Shown here: positions 10,012-18,517 of the stretch, in pieces | How positions within the stretch are numbered: the first letter of the stretch is position 1 | How the letters are laid out: the number at the start of each line of letters is the position of its first letter | Source of the DNA: Verrucomicrobiales bacterium | Lineage (GTDB): Bacteria; Verrucomicrobiota; Verrucomicrobiia; Verrucomicrobiales; DEV007 | Assembly (NCBI GenBank): GCA_029210205.1 | Contig: JARGOD010000056.1 | Location: 1-32,214, forward strand | Length of the DNA: 32,214 nucleotides | Reading direction: 5' to 3' | Notes under the pieces: model-generated | Seen by the model: only the letters and a program-made list of their open reading frames with translations | What the model was told of the DNA's origin: nothing | Databases searched by the model: none | Position numbers and translations under genes: made by a program

Positions 10012-13000
10012 TTAATCCTTGGATTGCAGGTGTTTAACCCTGTCGTGGCCGAAGCGGCGGGCAACATCCTCCAGCATGAGATAGATGCAGGGGACAAGAA
10101 TAAGGGTGATTACGGTGGCAAAGAGGATGCCAAAACTGAGAGAGACCGCCATTGGGATGAGAAATCGGGCCTGGACATCGGTTTCAAGAAGCATGGGGGT
10201 GAGGCCTGCAAAAGTGGTTAAAGATGTGAGCAGGATAGGGCGGAATCGAGCGGCCCCGGCCTCCCATGCCGCATCGTGAATCGATTGTCCTTCTTTGACA
10301 TGACGATTCACGTAGTCAACGAGGACAAGACTGTCATTCACGACAACTCCGGCGAGAGCGACGATGCCGCACATACTCATGATCGAGAAATTGAATCCCA
10401 TGATGAGATGTCCAAAGACCGCTCCGACCAGCCCAAACGGAATCACTGACATGACAATGAGAGGCTGAATGTAAGAGCGAAGGGGAATCGCCATGAGGAT
10501 ATACATACCAAGGAGAGCGAGGACAGCTTTGCTTCCCATTTCGCTAACGGATTGATTCTGATCCTTCTGTTCTCCTTCGAAGCTGTATTGAATTCCAGGA
10601 TACTTTTCGATGATCTGTTCGAGCGCACCTTTCTCCTCCTCGGGAAGAGGAGGTTTACCCGTTTTATCACGGATCAAATTTCGAATATTCTCTTTCCAAA
10701 GTTGGGACTTCGTTTTCTCGACGCTGCCGGCGGTCAAAGAGCGAACCACCTCTGTCGCATTGGTTCCCCGGGCTTTATCGACATCTGCGGTGATCCGAAT
10801 CGCCCGTTGCTGGTCAGTGCGCTGGATCGTGGCATTACTTCGTCCGAACTCTACGGTTGCCACCTCAGAGAATGGGACTTCAGCTCCCTCGGGCGTGCGA
10901 ATTTTGATGTTCTGGAGATCAGCAATGGAGGCACGTTCTTCGAGCGGATAGCGAACGTAGACCTCGACCTCATTTTTGCCGCGTTGAAGTCGCTGGATGA
11001 GATCCCCGTAAAAGCCTTGCCGTACCTGGCGCGCTACATCGTCGAGTCGCAGGCCAAGTGCAGTCCCCCTCGGCAGGATGCTTAGTTTGAGTTCCCGTTT
11101 TCCCTCGACATCAGAGTCAGAGATATCAATGACTCCAGCGAACTCGCCAAGGGCATCTTTGGCTTCTTCGGTTGCTTTCTCGACATACTCCAGATTGTCG
11201 CCAACGATTTCAAGGTCGATCGCATTTCCTCCTGCGGCTGACTCAGTGGCGAAGGTCAGTTCAACCGCACCCGGAATCGCTCCAACCAGTTTCCGCCATT
11301 CGGAAACAATCTCGACTCCAGTCGCATCCCGTTCGGTTGATGGTCGAAGTTCGATCGTTACTTCTCCGAGATTGTTACCCTTCGGCATCAATCCGCCGGG
11401 AGCGCCCATTCCCTGCAGGAGAGGCTGCGAGCCGACGCTTGCGAGCATGTGTTTGATGACACCCTCGCCGTCGGACCCCTTGAACTTCTCATTCAGCACA
11501 AAAGCATTTTTTTCAATCTTTCTTACCGCTGCTTCGGTGGTCTCATAGGACACTCCCTGAGCCATCTTGATTTTTGAGTTGATGACATCGGTTTCCACTT
11601 CAGGAAAGAATACAAATTTGATGTGGCCCGAACTTATCGTTCCGATCGTGATAAAGAAGATTGAGAGGAAAGCGATGAGAACGAGATAGCGATTCCGAAG
11701 AGCGAATGAGAGCGCCGGGCGAAAATAGCGATCGATGAACACTTCCAATCCACGAGAAAAAAGGCGTTGAAATCGAAGGATTGGACCAGGTTCCCTTTCC
11801 TCGCTCGTGGGTTTTAAGAGAGCGAGATGTGACGGCAGAATCAGTTTGGACTGAAAGAGAGAAAAGAGCAGGGTGGGGATGACGATAAGTGGAATGTTAG
11901 GCCAAATTTTACCGCTCACACCACTGAGTCCGAGCATTGGAGTGAAGGCCATCGCAGTGGTTAGAATGCCAAACACAACGACGATTCCCACCTCGCGGGT
12001 TCCGCGGGGGGCGGCGTCTCTCGGATGCTCGCCTCTTCGCATCCTGCTGTAGACGTTTTCACCGACAACAATCGCGTCATCAACCACGATTCCGAGGACG
12101 AGAATGAATGCAAACAGCGAGATCATGTTGATCGAGATTCCGGTATAGGGCATCAGGGCGATCGCGCCGGCGAAAGACACCGGGATACCTATTGAAACGA
12201 GCAGCGCAAGGCTGGGTCGCAGGAATAGTGTCAGGACCAAGGCAACGAGGATTAATCCAACGATTCCGTTTTTCGCAAGAAGGTTGAGCCGACCTGAAAG
12301 GTAGAGAGAGTCATCCTTCCAAATTTCAAGGGTAACTCCTTCGGGAAGAGAATCAGGCGCGACATCATAGACATATTTTTTAACGGTGTCGGCAATCTTA
12401 ATGGTGTCTTCGTTACCGACCCGGAAAACGTTGATGAGGATGGAGGGCTTTCCGTCAAAGCGGGTATCGATTGTGTCTTCTTCAAAGCCATCAATAATGG
12501 TCGCGATTTCACCCAGTCCGACGCGCGAGCCGTCAGGACGGGTAATGACAGTGATGTCTCGAAACTCTTCAGCAGAATATCTTCTCTGCTCGGTGCGGAG
12601 GAGTACCTCACCGCCTTCAGTCTTCACAGAGCCACCCGGTAAGTCGAGTGAGGCACGCCTCACTGCTGCGGAAACCTGATCGAAGGTGATGCCATACTGC
12701 CGCAGAGTCTGTTCCGACACTTCAATCGAAATTTCGTATTCGCGAACCCCTGCGAGACTTGCCTGGGTGACAGGTTCGTCGGTCCCTTTGTAAGTTAACA
12801 GCCCCGAGCGAACCCGCTCGGCGAGCTCGCGAAGAGTTCGTTCGTCCGTGTCGGCGGATACGGAAATACTCATGACCTGAGCTTTGATGAGAATTTCTTC
12901 GAGGATGGGCTCCTCGGCTTCCTCGGCAATATTCTGAATCGCATCGACCCGCGTCTTGACGTCGTCCATGACGTTGCGGGGATTGTAGCCGGTTGCGACT

Positions 13001-13302
13001 TCTACGGTAACGGTCGCGTTACCCTGATTTGCATAAGAGCGGATTGTATCGATGCCGTCGACATCCTGAATCGCTTCTTCAACAGGAACAATAATCCCCT
13101 TTTCAACTTCTGCCGGTGTGGCGTTTGGGTAAGGAACGGTAACGTTGATAGCATCGACCGATATTTCAGGAAAAATTTCCTTCTTAATCGATGGCCAGGT
13201 ACCGAGACCGATCACAACGATTAAGAGCATAAGGAAGTTCGCGGCAACATGGTTGCGGCTGAACCAGTAAATTACTCCGGAGTCTTTGGATTCTTCGCTC
13301 AC
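10012..13302 (-). CDS. RND-family efflux permease (AcrB/HAE1-like)
   Basis: Inner-membrane proton-driven pump of the resistance-nodulation-division family (1,096 aa; typical 1,020-1,100). TM1 is near residues 20-38 and is followed by a periplasmic porter domain. TM4 carries the proton-relay pair D408-D409 in GIVVDDAIVVGENVY, as in AcrB. In TM10 the usual Lys region reads GVVVNDSLVLVDYVNR (N989-D990), which marks a non-AcrB HAE1 subgroup. The start is GTG at 13302, two nucleotides after the adaptor stop (TAA-C-GTG), so translation is probably coupled. It works with the adaptor (13304-14479) and the OMF encoded upstream. Substrates are unknown; a TetR control domain suggests toxic organic compounds rather than metals (inference). 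Confidence 0.95.
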   Translation of the reverse strand: MSEESKDSGVIYWFSRNHVAANFLMLLIVVIGLGTWPSIKKEIFPEISVDAINVTVPYPNATPAEVEKGIIVPVEEAIQDVDGIDTIRSYANQGNATVTVEVATGYNPRNVMDDVKTRVDAIQNIAEEAEEPILEEILIKAQVMSISVSADTDERTLRELAERVRSGLLTYKGTDEPVTQASLAGVREYEISIEVSEQTLRQYGITFDQVSAAVRRASLDLPGGSVKTEGGEVLLRTEQRRYSAEEFRDITVITRPDGSRVGLGEIATIIDGFEEDTIDTRFDGKPSILINVFRVGNEDTIKIADTVKKYVYDVAPDSLPEGVTLEIWKDDSLYLSGRLNLLAKNGIVGLILVALVLTLFLRPSLALLVSIGIPVSFAGAIALMPYTGISINMISLFAFILVLGIVVDDAIVVGENVYSRMRRGEHPRDAAPRGTREVGIVVVFGILTTAMAFTPMLGLSGVSGKIWPNIPLIVIPTLLFSLFQSKLILPSHLALLKPTSEEREPGPILRFQRLFSRGLEVFIDRYFRPALSFALRNRYLVLIAFLSIFFITIGTISSGHIKFVFFPEVETDVINSKIKMAQGVSYETTEAAVRKIEKNAFVLNEKFKGSDGEGVIKHMLASVGSQPLLQGMGAPGGLMPKGNNLGEVTIELRPSTERDATGVEIVSEWRKLVGAIPGAVELTFATESAAGGNAIDLEIVGDNLEYVEKATEEAKDALGEFAGVIDISDSDVEGKRELKLSILPRGTALGLRLDDVARQVRQGFYGDLIQRLQRGKNEVEVYVRYPLEERASIADLQNIKIRTPEGAEVPFSEVATVEFGRSNATIQRTDQQRAIRITADVDKARGTNATEVVRSLTAGSVEKTKSQLWKENIRNLIRDKTGKPPLPEEEKGALEQIIEKYPGIQYSFEGEQKDQNQSVSEMGSKAVLALLGMYILMAIPLRSYIQPLIVMSVIPFGLVGAVFGHLIMGFNFSIMSMCGIVALAGVVVNDSLVLVDYVNRHVKEGQSIHDAAWEAGAARFRPILLTSLTTFAGLTPMLLETDVQARFLIPMAVSLSFGILFATVITLILVPCIYLMLEDVARRFGHDRVKHLQSKD

Positions 13303-13303
13303 G

Positions 13304-14479
13304 TTACTCAGAGAGAGGGTTTTTAGTTTCGCGGGACTTCATCGCAGCAGGAGAAGCGTCGACTCTCATGCCGGCGACGAGATCGGGGAGCTCTGTGAGG
13401 CTGATTCGTTCACCCTCTTTGAGACCATCGCTTACATAGACGAAATCTCCCTCCCGGTGAATCACCGTGACACGTCGAAAATCGATCAGATCACCTTCTT
13501 TGATGATGACAAGCTCGTTCAGATCCCGAAAGGCCCGGAAAGGAATTTTTGCGACGTTTGACAAGGGACGGCTTGGAATTAATGCATCGACATAGAGACC
13601 GGGGCGAATCTGGATGCCGCTTGCATCAATTGATTCTCCGACTCGCGCAACGAGATAGAGTGAACGCGTTGATCGGTCGATTTCACCCTCACTCCGAATG
13701 ATTTCAGCTTTCCAGCGGCGTGTCTTTCCGGCGGCAGTGGCTCGGATTTCAGCTATTCCTTCGGGATGCCCTTTCGCATTCCCCGGCAGAAAAGCAGCGC
13801 TGTCGACCGACAAAGGAAGCCGAACTTCGAAGGGTGAGATCGTATAGATTTCTCCAACAGGTGCGGCGGGGGCTAGATAATTTCCAAGTTCAGTTGAAGT
13901 CGAAGCAATGATTCCGTCATATGGGGCGCGGATCGTGGTTCGTTCGAGATCATTCCCTGCCTTTGCAAGAGCAGCCCGTGCGGAAGCAACGCGAGCTCGC
14001 GCGCTCTTAAGTTGCGGTTTTCGGGCAAGAAGTGCGGAGGGTTCTCCCGCATTGCCAAGGCGCCTCCAATCGCGCATCGCCTGATCCGCTTTTGCTTCCT
14101 CCGAAGCGAGAGAAACTTCCGCTTCGGCGAGGTTGCTAGCTGCCTGCGCTTCTGTGGCTTCGTAATCCGTTTTGTCGATTCGAATGAGAACGTCACCTTT
14201 TGAAACCTGCATGCCTGCTTCAAATGCAGGCGAGACTTCGATCACTTTTCCTCCGACCTCAGCGGAAAGTTGGGTGCGTTTGTCAGGTTGAATGATGCCT
14301 TGAGACGGGAGCTGAAAAATTTCTTCTCCTTTGCTCACTGTCATGTATTCGACCACCGGAAGATTTATAATCTCCTCCTTTTTGGCCGCCTCAGGACGAG
14401 TGATCCAGAGAAGGGCCGAGAAGGCGATTCCCGCAAAGAGAATTGCGACTCCGATAATGACTTTGCCAAAACGTTTCAT
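13304..14479 (-). CDS. RND efflux periplasmic adaptor (membrane fusion protein, HlyD/AcrA type)
   Basis: 391-aa adaptor that bridges the RND permease and the outer-membrane channel. An N-terminal membrane anchor (about 7-27, VIIGVAILFAGIAFSALLWI) has no lipobox Cys. Lipoyl half-motifs (GKVIEVSPAFEAGMQVSKGDVL and, after the hairpin, RAPYDGIIASTSTELGNYL) flank an Ala/Glu-rich coiled-coil hairpin (about 108-178). A beta-barrel and membrane-proximal domain follow. Its ATG overlaps the stop of the upstream TetR-OMF frame by 4 bp (ATGA), and its stop is one nucleotide before the permease GTG, so the three are one operon. Confidence 0.93.
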   Translation of the reverse strand: MKRFGKVIIGVAILFAGIAFSALLWITRPEAAKKEEIINLPVVEYMTVSKGEEIFQLPSQGIIQPDKRTQLSAEVGGKVIEVSPAFEAGMQVSKGDVLIRIDKTDYEATEAQAASNLAEAEVSLASEEAKADQAMRDWRRLGNAGEPSALLARKPQLKSARARVASARAALAKAGNDLERTTIRAPYDGIIASTSTELGNYLAPAAPVGEIYTISPFEVRLPLSVDSAAFLPGNAKGHPEGIAEIRATAAGKTRRWKAEIIRSEGEIDRSTRSLYLVARVGESIDASGIQIRPGLYVDALIPSRPLSNVAKIPFRAFRDLNELVIIKEGDLIDFRRVTVIHREGDFVYVSDGLKEGERISLTELPDLVAGMRVDASPAAMKSRETKNPLSE

Positions 14480-15939
14480 GATTCATTCTCCTTTGTTGAT
14501 GGAGGGGGATCGTAAGGGCGGAAGCTTCCGCCAAGAGCAAGATAGAGGTCGACTCGGTTTTCGAGTCGGAGTCGTCGCACTGTCAATAATTGAGATCTCG
14601 CGGTGAACTCCTGTTGTTGGGAAGCGAGGACAGTGAGGATATCTCCAGTGCCATTTTCGAATTCACTGCGCGCCCGCTCGAAGGCCTCGGATGAGAGACG
14701 CGCGGTGCGAATCAGCGCAGTGACGCGATTGCTGAGGAACTCCTCGGAAGCGAGCGCGTTTTCGACTTCAGAAAATGCAGTTAAGGCGGCTTGCTCAAAT
14801 TCCGTTGCGGACAGCTCAAGCTCCGCCTGACGCCTCGCAACATTGGCCCTGAGCCTTCCTCCCTGCAGGATGGGTTGGGCTAAGTTTCCCGCCACTCCCC
14901 AAATTGTAAATCCGCTGTCGAGAATCTTACTGATATCTTCGCTGGAGGTTCCAAAGCTGCTTGTGAGGCCGATAGCTGGAAGGAGAGAGCGCTTCGCCTC
15001 GAAGACACGTTCATCGGCAGCTGCGATGCGACGTTCTGCTGCGGCCAAATCGGGGCGACGATCAAGAAGCGTCGATGGAAGGTCTGCAGGAATCCGATCC
15101 GGAAAATTCGGGAGTTCAGCTTCCTTCCCTGCCTGTCCCGCCGGGTAGCGGCCTGCGAGGACCTCTAATTGCCGGGATGTCCGCTGGGCAAGATCCAACT
15201 GACTCTGCAACGAATCTTGAGCACGCGAAACATCTGCTGCGGAGAGGAGAAGCTCGGAGGCAAAGTTCCGGCCATTCTCTTCGATGCCGGATTCAAAGCG
15301 GTCGCGAAGCAATGCCTCAGTTCCGGAGAACGTCTCTATCGTCGAATTCGTCAGTGCGACTTGATCTTTGGCTTCAGCGAGGGCAAACCAGGCCTTTGCT
15401 GCCTGCCCGCTGAGGGATAGCTCTGCGGTTGCCCGGTCGTACTCGGAGGCTTCAAACTCGGCGACCGAAGCTTTCGTGGCGGCGCGAATTCTGCCCCAGA
15501 GATCAATTTCCCAACTCAAGTCGAGTGAGAGACCGAATTGATTGTTTCGCGAGGAAAGAACGCTCCCCGGCGGAGCTCCCGGAATAGGAAGACCAATGAA
15601 GTTTTGTAAATTCCGTGAGCCAGATCCGCCTCCTTGAAGCTGGGGGTAAAGATCGGCAGCGACAATGTTTGCTGAAGTCCTCGCAATCTCAATTCTCGAC
15701 TGAGCAGCTTTGAGGTCCTTGTTGTTTTCCAGTACCGAATCAACGAAAGCGTTGAGACTTGGATCTGAAAAGTGCTCAATCCAGTAGTGATCAGGGAAAG
15801 TGTCAGGGCGATAAGGGCTTCCGGCAATCCAGTGTCCCGGAGCTTGCACTGATGTGTGATGCTTTGCGTCGTTTGGGGAGAGGGACTCACAGCTGCTCAG
15901 TAGGAAAAGAGCAGCGATTGAGGCGATCGTTGCGCCCAT
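14476..15939 (-). CDS. Alternative internal product: OMF efflux lipoprotein alone
   Basis: This is the internal start at M229 of the TetR-OMF frame. AGAGGTGG lies about 7 nt before the ATG. The first 17 residues are a compact lipoprotein signal with LLSSC, so processing by Lsp would leave Cys as +1. The mature part shows the ADLYPQLQGGGSGSRN and LDRRPDLAAAERRIAAA stretches typical of NodT-family OMFs. I consider independent initiation here the most likely source of functional outer-membrane channel, because a 228-residue cytosolic domain ahead of the signal should block normal export. Confidence 0.6.
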   Translation of the reverse strand: MGATIASIAALFLLSSCESLSPNDAKHHTSVQAPGHWIAGSPYRPDTFPDHYWIEHFSDPSLNAFVDSVLENNKDLKAAQSRIEIARTSANIVAADLYPQLQGGGSGSRNLQNFIGLPIPGAPPGSVLSSRNNQFGLSLDLSWEIDLWGRIRAATKASVAEFEASEYDRATAELSLSGQAAKAWFALAEAKDQVALTNSTIETFSGTEALLRDRFESGIEENGRNFASELLLSAADVSRAQDSLQSQLDLAQRTSRQLEVLAGRYPAGQAGKEAELPNFPDRIPADLPSTLLDRRPDLAAAERRIAAADERVFEAKRSLLPAIGLTSSFGTSSEDISKILDSGFTIWGVAGNLAQPILQGGRLRANVARRQAELELSATEFEQAALTAFSEVENALASEEFLSNRVTALIRTARLSSEAFERARSEFENGTGDILTVLASQQQEFTARSQLLTVRRLRLENRVDLYLALGGSFRPYDPPPSTKENES

Positions 15940-16623
15940 TTTTTCCCCACCTCTGGACCGCTCTCGTCGTTTTGCGCTGGACTCTGCGCGAAGACCCGCT
16001 GCGGTGTAGTCAATGAGCCTGCGCAAGATGTCTTCCGGATCGGTAGATTCAACCCGCCCCTGCGAAAAGACTGTGACCCGATCTCCATGCGTGAGTGCAT
16101 AAACCATAGTCCCGAATGAGAAATGCATGCGCCAGAAGAGGTCAGTTTCGTCGACATGGGGAAGCGAAAGTGAGACAGCTTTCATAAACCGGCTGATCAT
16201 TTCGTGAAACAGGTCCACGAGTGTTTCCGAAAAGTTTTCGGTTGGCTCGGCGAGACAACGGCCTGCGAGCTTGAGGTAGACCGATGATTGATGAGGAGAG
16301 GCTTTGAGTTGGTTTACGACCGGGCGATGAACCGACTCGAGAATCTCTTCAATCGGAACCGGCCGACCTTCATAACGCGATTCAACCTCATCGAGAAGTC
16401 GCATTCTCTGTTCGTTTATCGGTCCGATTACTTGTGTCAGCACCTCTGCAATGAGGGCTTCTTTGGATCCGAAGTGATAATTGACCGAAGCTATATTGGC
16501 GCCCGCTTCGCGAGTGATTTGTCTCAACGAAACATCTCTGAAGCCGTGGTCTGAAAACAGTTGCTCAGCCGTATCAAGGATACGTTTTCTCGTTTCAGTC
16601 TGTTGCAAGTTTGCCTTGGCCAT
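14476..16623 (-). CDS. TetR repressor fused in frame to an OMF (TolC/NodT-type) efflux lipoprotein
   Basis: One uninterrupted 715-codon frame encodes two complete proteins. Residues 1 to about 228 are a TetR/AcrR regulator, with an N-terminal HTH at about 31-50 (VSLRQITREAGANIASVNYH) and a helical ligand-binding domain. From M229 the frame reads as an outer-membrane efflux protein: MGATIASIAALFLLSSC with lipobox C245, then two OEP helical repeats to the end. M229 (ATG at 15937-15939) is preceded by AGAGGTGG, an SD-like sequence, and from there the protein is 487 aa, the normal OMF length. Either a stop codon has been lost between two genes or both a fusion and a separate OMF are made. The repressor would normally act in the cytosol and the OMF in the outer membrane. 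The 3' end overlaps the adaptor start by 4 bp. Confidence 0.85.
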   Translation of the reverse strand: MAKANLQQTETRKRILDTAEQLFSDHGFRDVSLRQITREAGANIASVNYHFGSKEALIAEVLTQVIGPINEQRMRLLDEVESRYEGRPVPIEEILESVHRPVVNQLKASPHQSSVYLKLAGRCLAEPTENFSETLVDLFHEMISRFMKAVSLSLPHVDETDLFWRMHFSFGTMVYALTHGDRVTVFSQGRVESTDPEDILRRLIDYTAAGLRAESSAKRRERSRGGEKMGATIASIAALFLLSSCESLSPNDAKHHTSVQAPGHWIAGSPYRPDTFPDHYWIEHFSDPSLNAFVDSVLENNKDLKAAQSRIEIARTSANIVAADLYPQLQGGGSGSRNLQNFIGLPIPGAPPGSVLSSRNNQFGLSLDLSWEIDLWGRIRAATKASVAEFEASEYDRATAELSLSGQAAKAWFALAEAKDQVALTNSTIETFSGTEALLRDRFESGIEENGRNFASELLLSAADVSRAQDSLQSQLDLAQRTSRQLEVLAGRYPAGQAGKEAELPNFPDRIPADLPSTLLDRRPDLAAAERRIAAADERVFEAKRSLLPAIGLTSSFGTSSEDISKILDSGFTIWGVAGNLAQPILQGGRLRANVARRQAELELSATEFEQAALTAFSEVENALASEEFLSNRVTALIRTARLSSEAFERARSEFENGTGDILTVLASQQQEFTARSQLLTVRRLRLENRVDLYLALGGSFRPYDPPPSTKENES

Positions 16624-16654
16624 TCGATCAGAGACTTCGAAGCCCCAACAAACG

Positions 16655-16674
16655 TTTCAAACACTTGTTTGAAA
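16655..16674. promoter_or_regulatory. Perfect 20-bp palindrome, candidate TetR operator
   Basis: Half-sites TTTCAAACA (16655-16663) and TGTTTGAAA (16666-16674) are exact reverse complements around a CT centre. The site starts 32 bp upstream of the TetR ATG. Size, symmetry and place fit an autoregulatory TetR operator. An overlapping 8-bp palindrome AAACGTTT lies at 16650-16657. A possible -35-like TTGCCA flanks the site on the upstream side, and I found no convincing -10. Confidence 0.7.
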
Positions 16675-16740
16675 TTGGCAAGCAAAGATTTCGAGATTCT
16701 CGTCACAGAGCCAGTCGCTGCGAATGGTGAAAAGGTTCAG

Positions 16741-17658
16741 CTAGGGCTGAATTGTTTCCGGCTTTGGAGGCTCAAACTTCATGATTTTGTCATGAATTTT
16801 GAGGATCTCTTTGGATTTCTCGAAGAAAGCGGCAACGTCTTCTGCGCTTCTCTCATTTGAATCGACGACGGATTCCAACTGGGCGAGATACTGATTAATG
16901 TCGAGAGAAACGCCTGCCATCTGACGCTGTGCATTTGTGTAGGCGCCTGCGACTCTGGATTGTGCCTCTGTCAGGGCGGAGAGCCGCCCCTGATTTTCAA
17001 AATACTGGTTTCTTTCTTCTTTGAATTTCTTGTTCTGAAAGATTCGCTTACCGAGAGGAGTGGTCTCTATAGGATCCGCTTCTCCGGCAGGGATCTGAGC
17101 AAGCTGCTGATTGAAGTAGCGGTTCAGCTCCCTGAATTCATTGAGAGGTTTCTTGTATTCTTCGTGAAGAAATACGAGGCCGTTGATAACGCTCTGTAGT
17201 TCCGCCGCTTCCTTTGTGTCGAGATTTTGGCCGTCGCGGAGGCGAGTTTCGATGTCGCCGATGTAGCTGAGCGTATTTTGACTGTCATACACGATTTCGT
17301 TCATCTGTGCATAAGTCCGCTGCAGCTGATCCGTGTGCTGGTCTTTGAGTGTTTTTACTTGAGATGACCACTCCTCACGAAGGCGCTCCATTTCGGCCTG
17401 TTTGTCGGCAAGCAGCGACGAAAGCTCGGCATTTTTGTTTTCAAGTTCACTGGCGCGACCGGTAATGTCGGTGAGCTGCTGTTTCATGGTGAGCGCCTCA
17501 GACTGGGAGTCGCTCCAGAGACGGCCAAGCCAGATGGCTGCGATAGCTGCTCCGACGAATAGTATTGATAAAATCACAATAGCAATCTTTCGACCGACGT
17601 TTCCACTGCCGTATCCATATTCTGCCAGGGTCTCCTCTGTGCTGTTTTCCTCACTCAT
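16741..17658 (-). CDS. Hypothetical single-TM coiled-coil protein
   Basis: 305 aa, function not recognised. A short acidic, Gly/Tyr-containing cytosolic N-terminus is followed by one transmembrane helix (about 25-46, IAIVILSILFVGAAIAAIWLG) and a long predicted coiled coil (about 55-125) rich in Glu, Gln and Leu. A mostly helical C-terminal part with many Gln/Asn and a Pro-rich end (FEPPKPETIQP) completes it. There is no signal peptide or lipobox. It reads toward the TetR-OMF gene, with 117 bp between, and divergently from the PAS-AraC regulator. A scaffold or cell-envelope role is possible but unsupported. Confidence 0.8.
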   Translation of the reverse strand: MSEENSTEETLAEYGYGSGNVGRKIAIVILSILFVGAAIAAIWLGRLWSDSQSEALTMKQQLTDITGRASELENKNAELSSLLADKQAEMERLREEWSSQVKTLKDQHTDQLQRTYAQMNEIVYDSQNTLSYIGDIETRLRDGQNLDTKEAAELQSVINGLVFLHEEYKKPLNEFRELNRYFNQQLAQIPAGEADPIETTPLGKRIFQNKKFKEERNQYFENQGRLSALTEAQSRVAGAYTNAQRQMAGVSLDINQYLAQLESVVDSNERSAEDVAAFFEKSKEILKIHDKIMKFEPPKPETIQP

Positions 17659-17758
17659 GATATTTATATCTTAGGTTGGTTTTCTTAAATTTCCAGACGT
17701 GGCGTGATTTCGTGCACGGTTAAACTACGTTATTGAGCGTAAGCTTCTTTCATTAGAT
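17659..17758. promoter_or_regulatory. Divergent spacer with short AT palindrome
   Basis: The 100 bp between the coiled-coil gene and the PAS-AraC gene must contain both promoters. The near-start element GATATTTATATC (17659-17670) is an AT-rich inverted repeat (5-bp arms) touching the minus-strand start codon. I make no further site calls. Confidence 0.35.
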
Positions 17759-18502
17759 ATGAGCAGCGCAATGGAAATGAGAAAGCGATTTCTGGACGAG
17801 ATCGAAACGGATCAATCGTTCCAGCTTCTCTTCGACCATCTTCCCGGAGTGCTTTTCTTTGCAAAGGATCTTGAAGGAAGGCTCCTTGCCGCAAACCGGG
17901 CCCTACTCGATCTGTATGGATATAAGGACGAAAAAGATTTCTGGGGTGTCACCGACTTCGAGTTGCTCCCGAGGAGTCTGGCTGAGAAGTTTCGGCAGGA
18001 TGACCTCCACGTCGTGGAATCCGGTAAGCCGATGCTGGAAATTGTCGAAGTCTTCATCAGTCGCCACGGGATTCCCGCGTGGTTTCTCACCAATAAAATC
18101 CCCATTTTTTCGAAGGATGGAAAGACCATCGGGGTCATGGGGACGATCCAGAACTATGATCAGCAACGGGAACTTCTTCCGCCTGACTCAGACATCTCTC
18201 CTGCTCTGAACTTCATCGGAGCGAACTTCAATCGTGAGATTCCAATTCCCGGTCTTGCTGAGAAGTGTGGACTGTCGATCCGGCAGTTTGAGAGAAAGTT
18301 TAAGGAGCATCTCAAGACGCCCCCTCAACAATACATCATTAAAATGAGGGTGCACGCTGCCTGCGATGAGCTGAGAAGCTCGAAGAAGCAGATTTCGGAT
18401 ATTGCTACCGAACTCGGATTTTATGACCAGGCCGCGTTTTCCCGGCAGTTTAAGAAACACATGGGAATGACCCCGATGTATTATCGGAAGGAATACCGGT
18501 AA
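17759..18502 (+). CDS. PAS domain-AraC family one-component transcriptional regulator
   Basis: 247 aa. The N-terminal half (about 20-135) is a PAS fold (FDHLPGVLFFAKDLEGRLLAAN, then GKTIGVMGTIQNY), a small-ligand or redox sensor. The C-terminal half (about 150-247) is the AraC double HTH, with PIPGLAEKCGLSIRQFERKF as first helix pair and ISDIATELGFYDQAAFSRQF as second, then the conserved GMTP. The combination senses a signal and binds DNA in one chain. No SD is visible; ATGs at codons 1, 4 and 6 are all possible starts. Targets are unknown. The divergent coiled-coil gene or the convergent dehydrogenase are the nearest candidates. Confidence 0.9.
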   Translation: MSSAMEMRKRFLDEIETDQSFQLLFDHLPGVLFFAKDLEGRLLAANRALLDLYGYKDEKDFWGVTDFELLPRSLAEKFRQDDLHVVESGKPMLEIVEVFISRHGIPAWFLTNKIPIFSKDGKTIGVMGTIQNYDQQRELLPPDSDISPALNFIGANFNREIPIPGLAEKCGLSIRQFERKFKEHLKTPPQQYIIKMRVHAACDELRSSKKQISDIATELGFYDQAAFSRQFKKHMGMTPMYYRKEYR

Positions 18503-18517
18503 GCCCTATCAGGTTAT

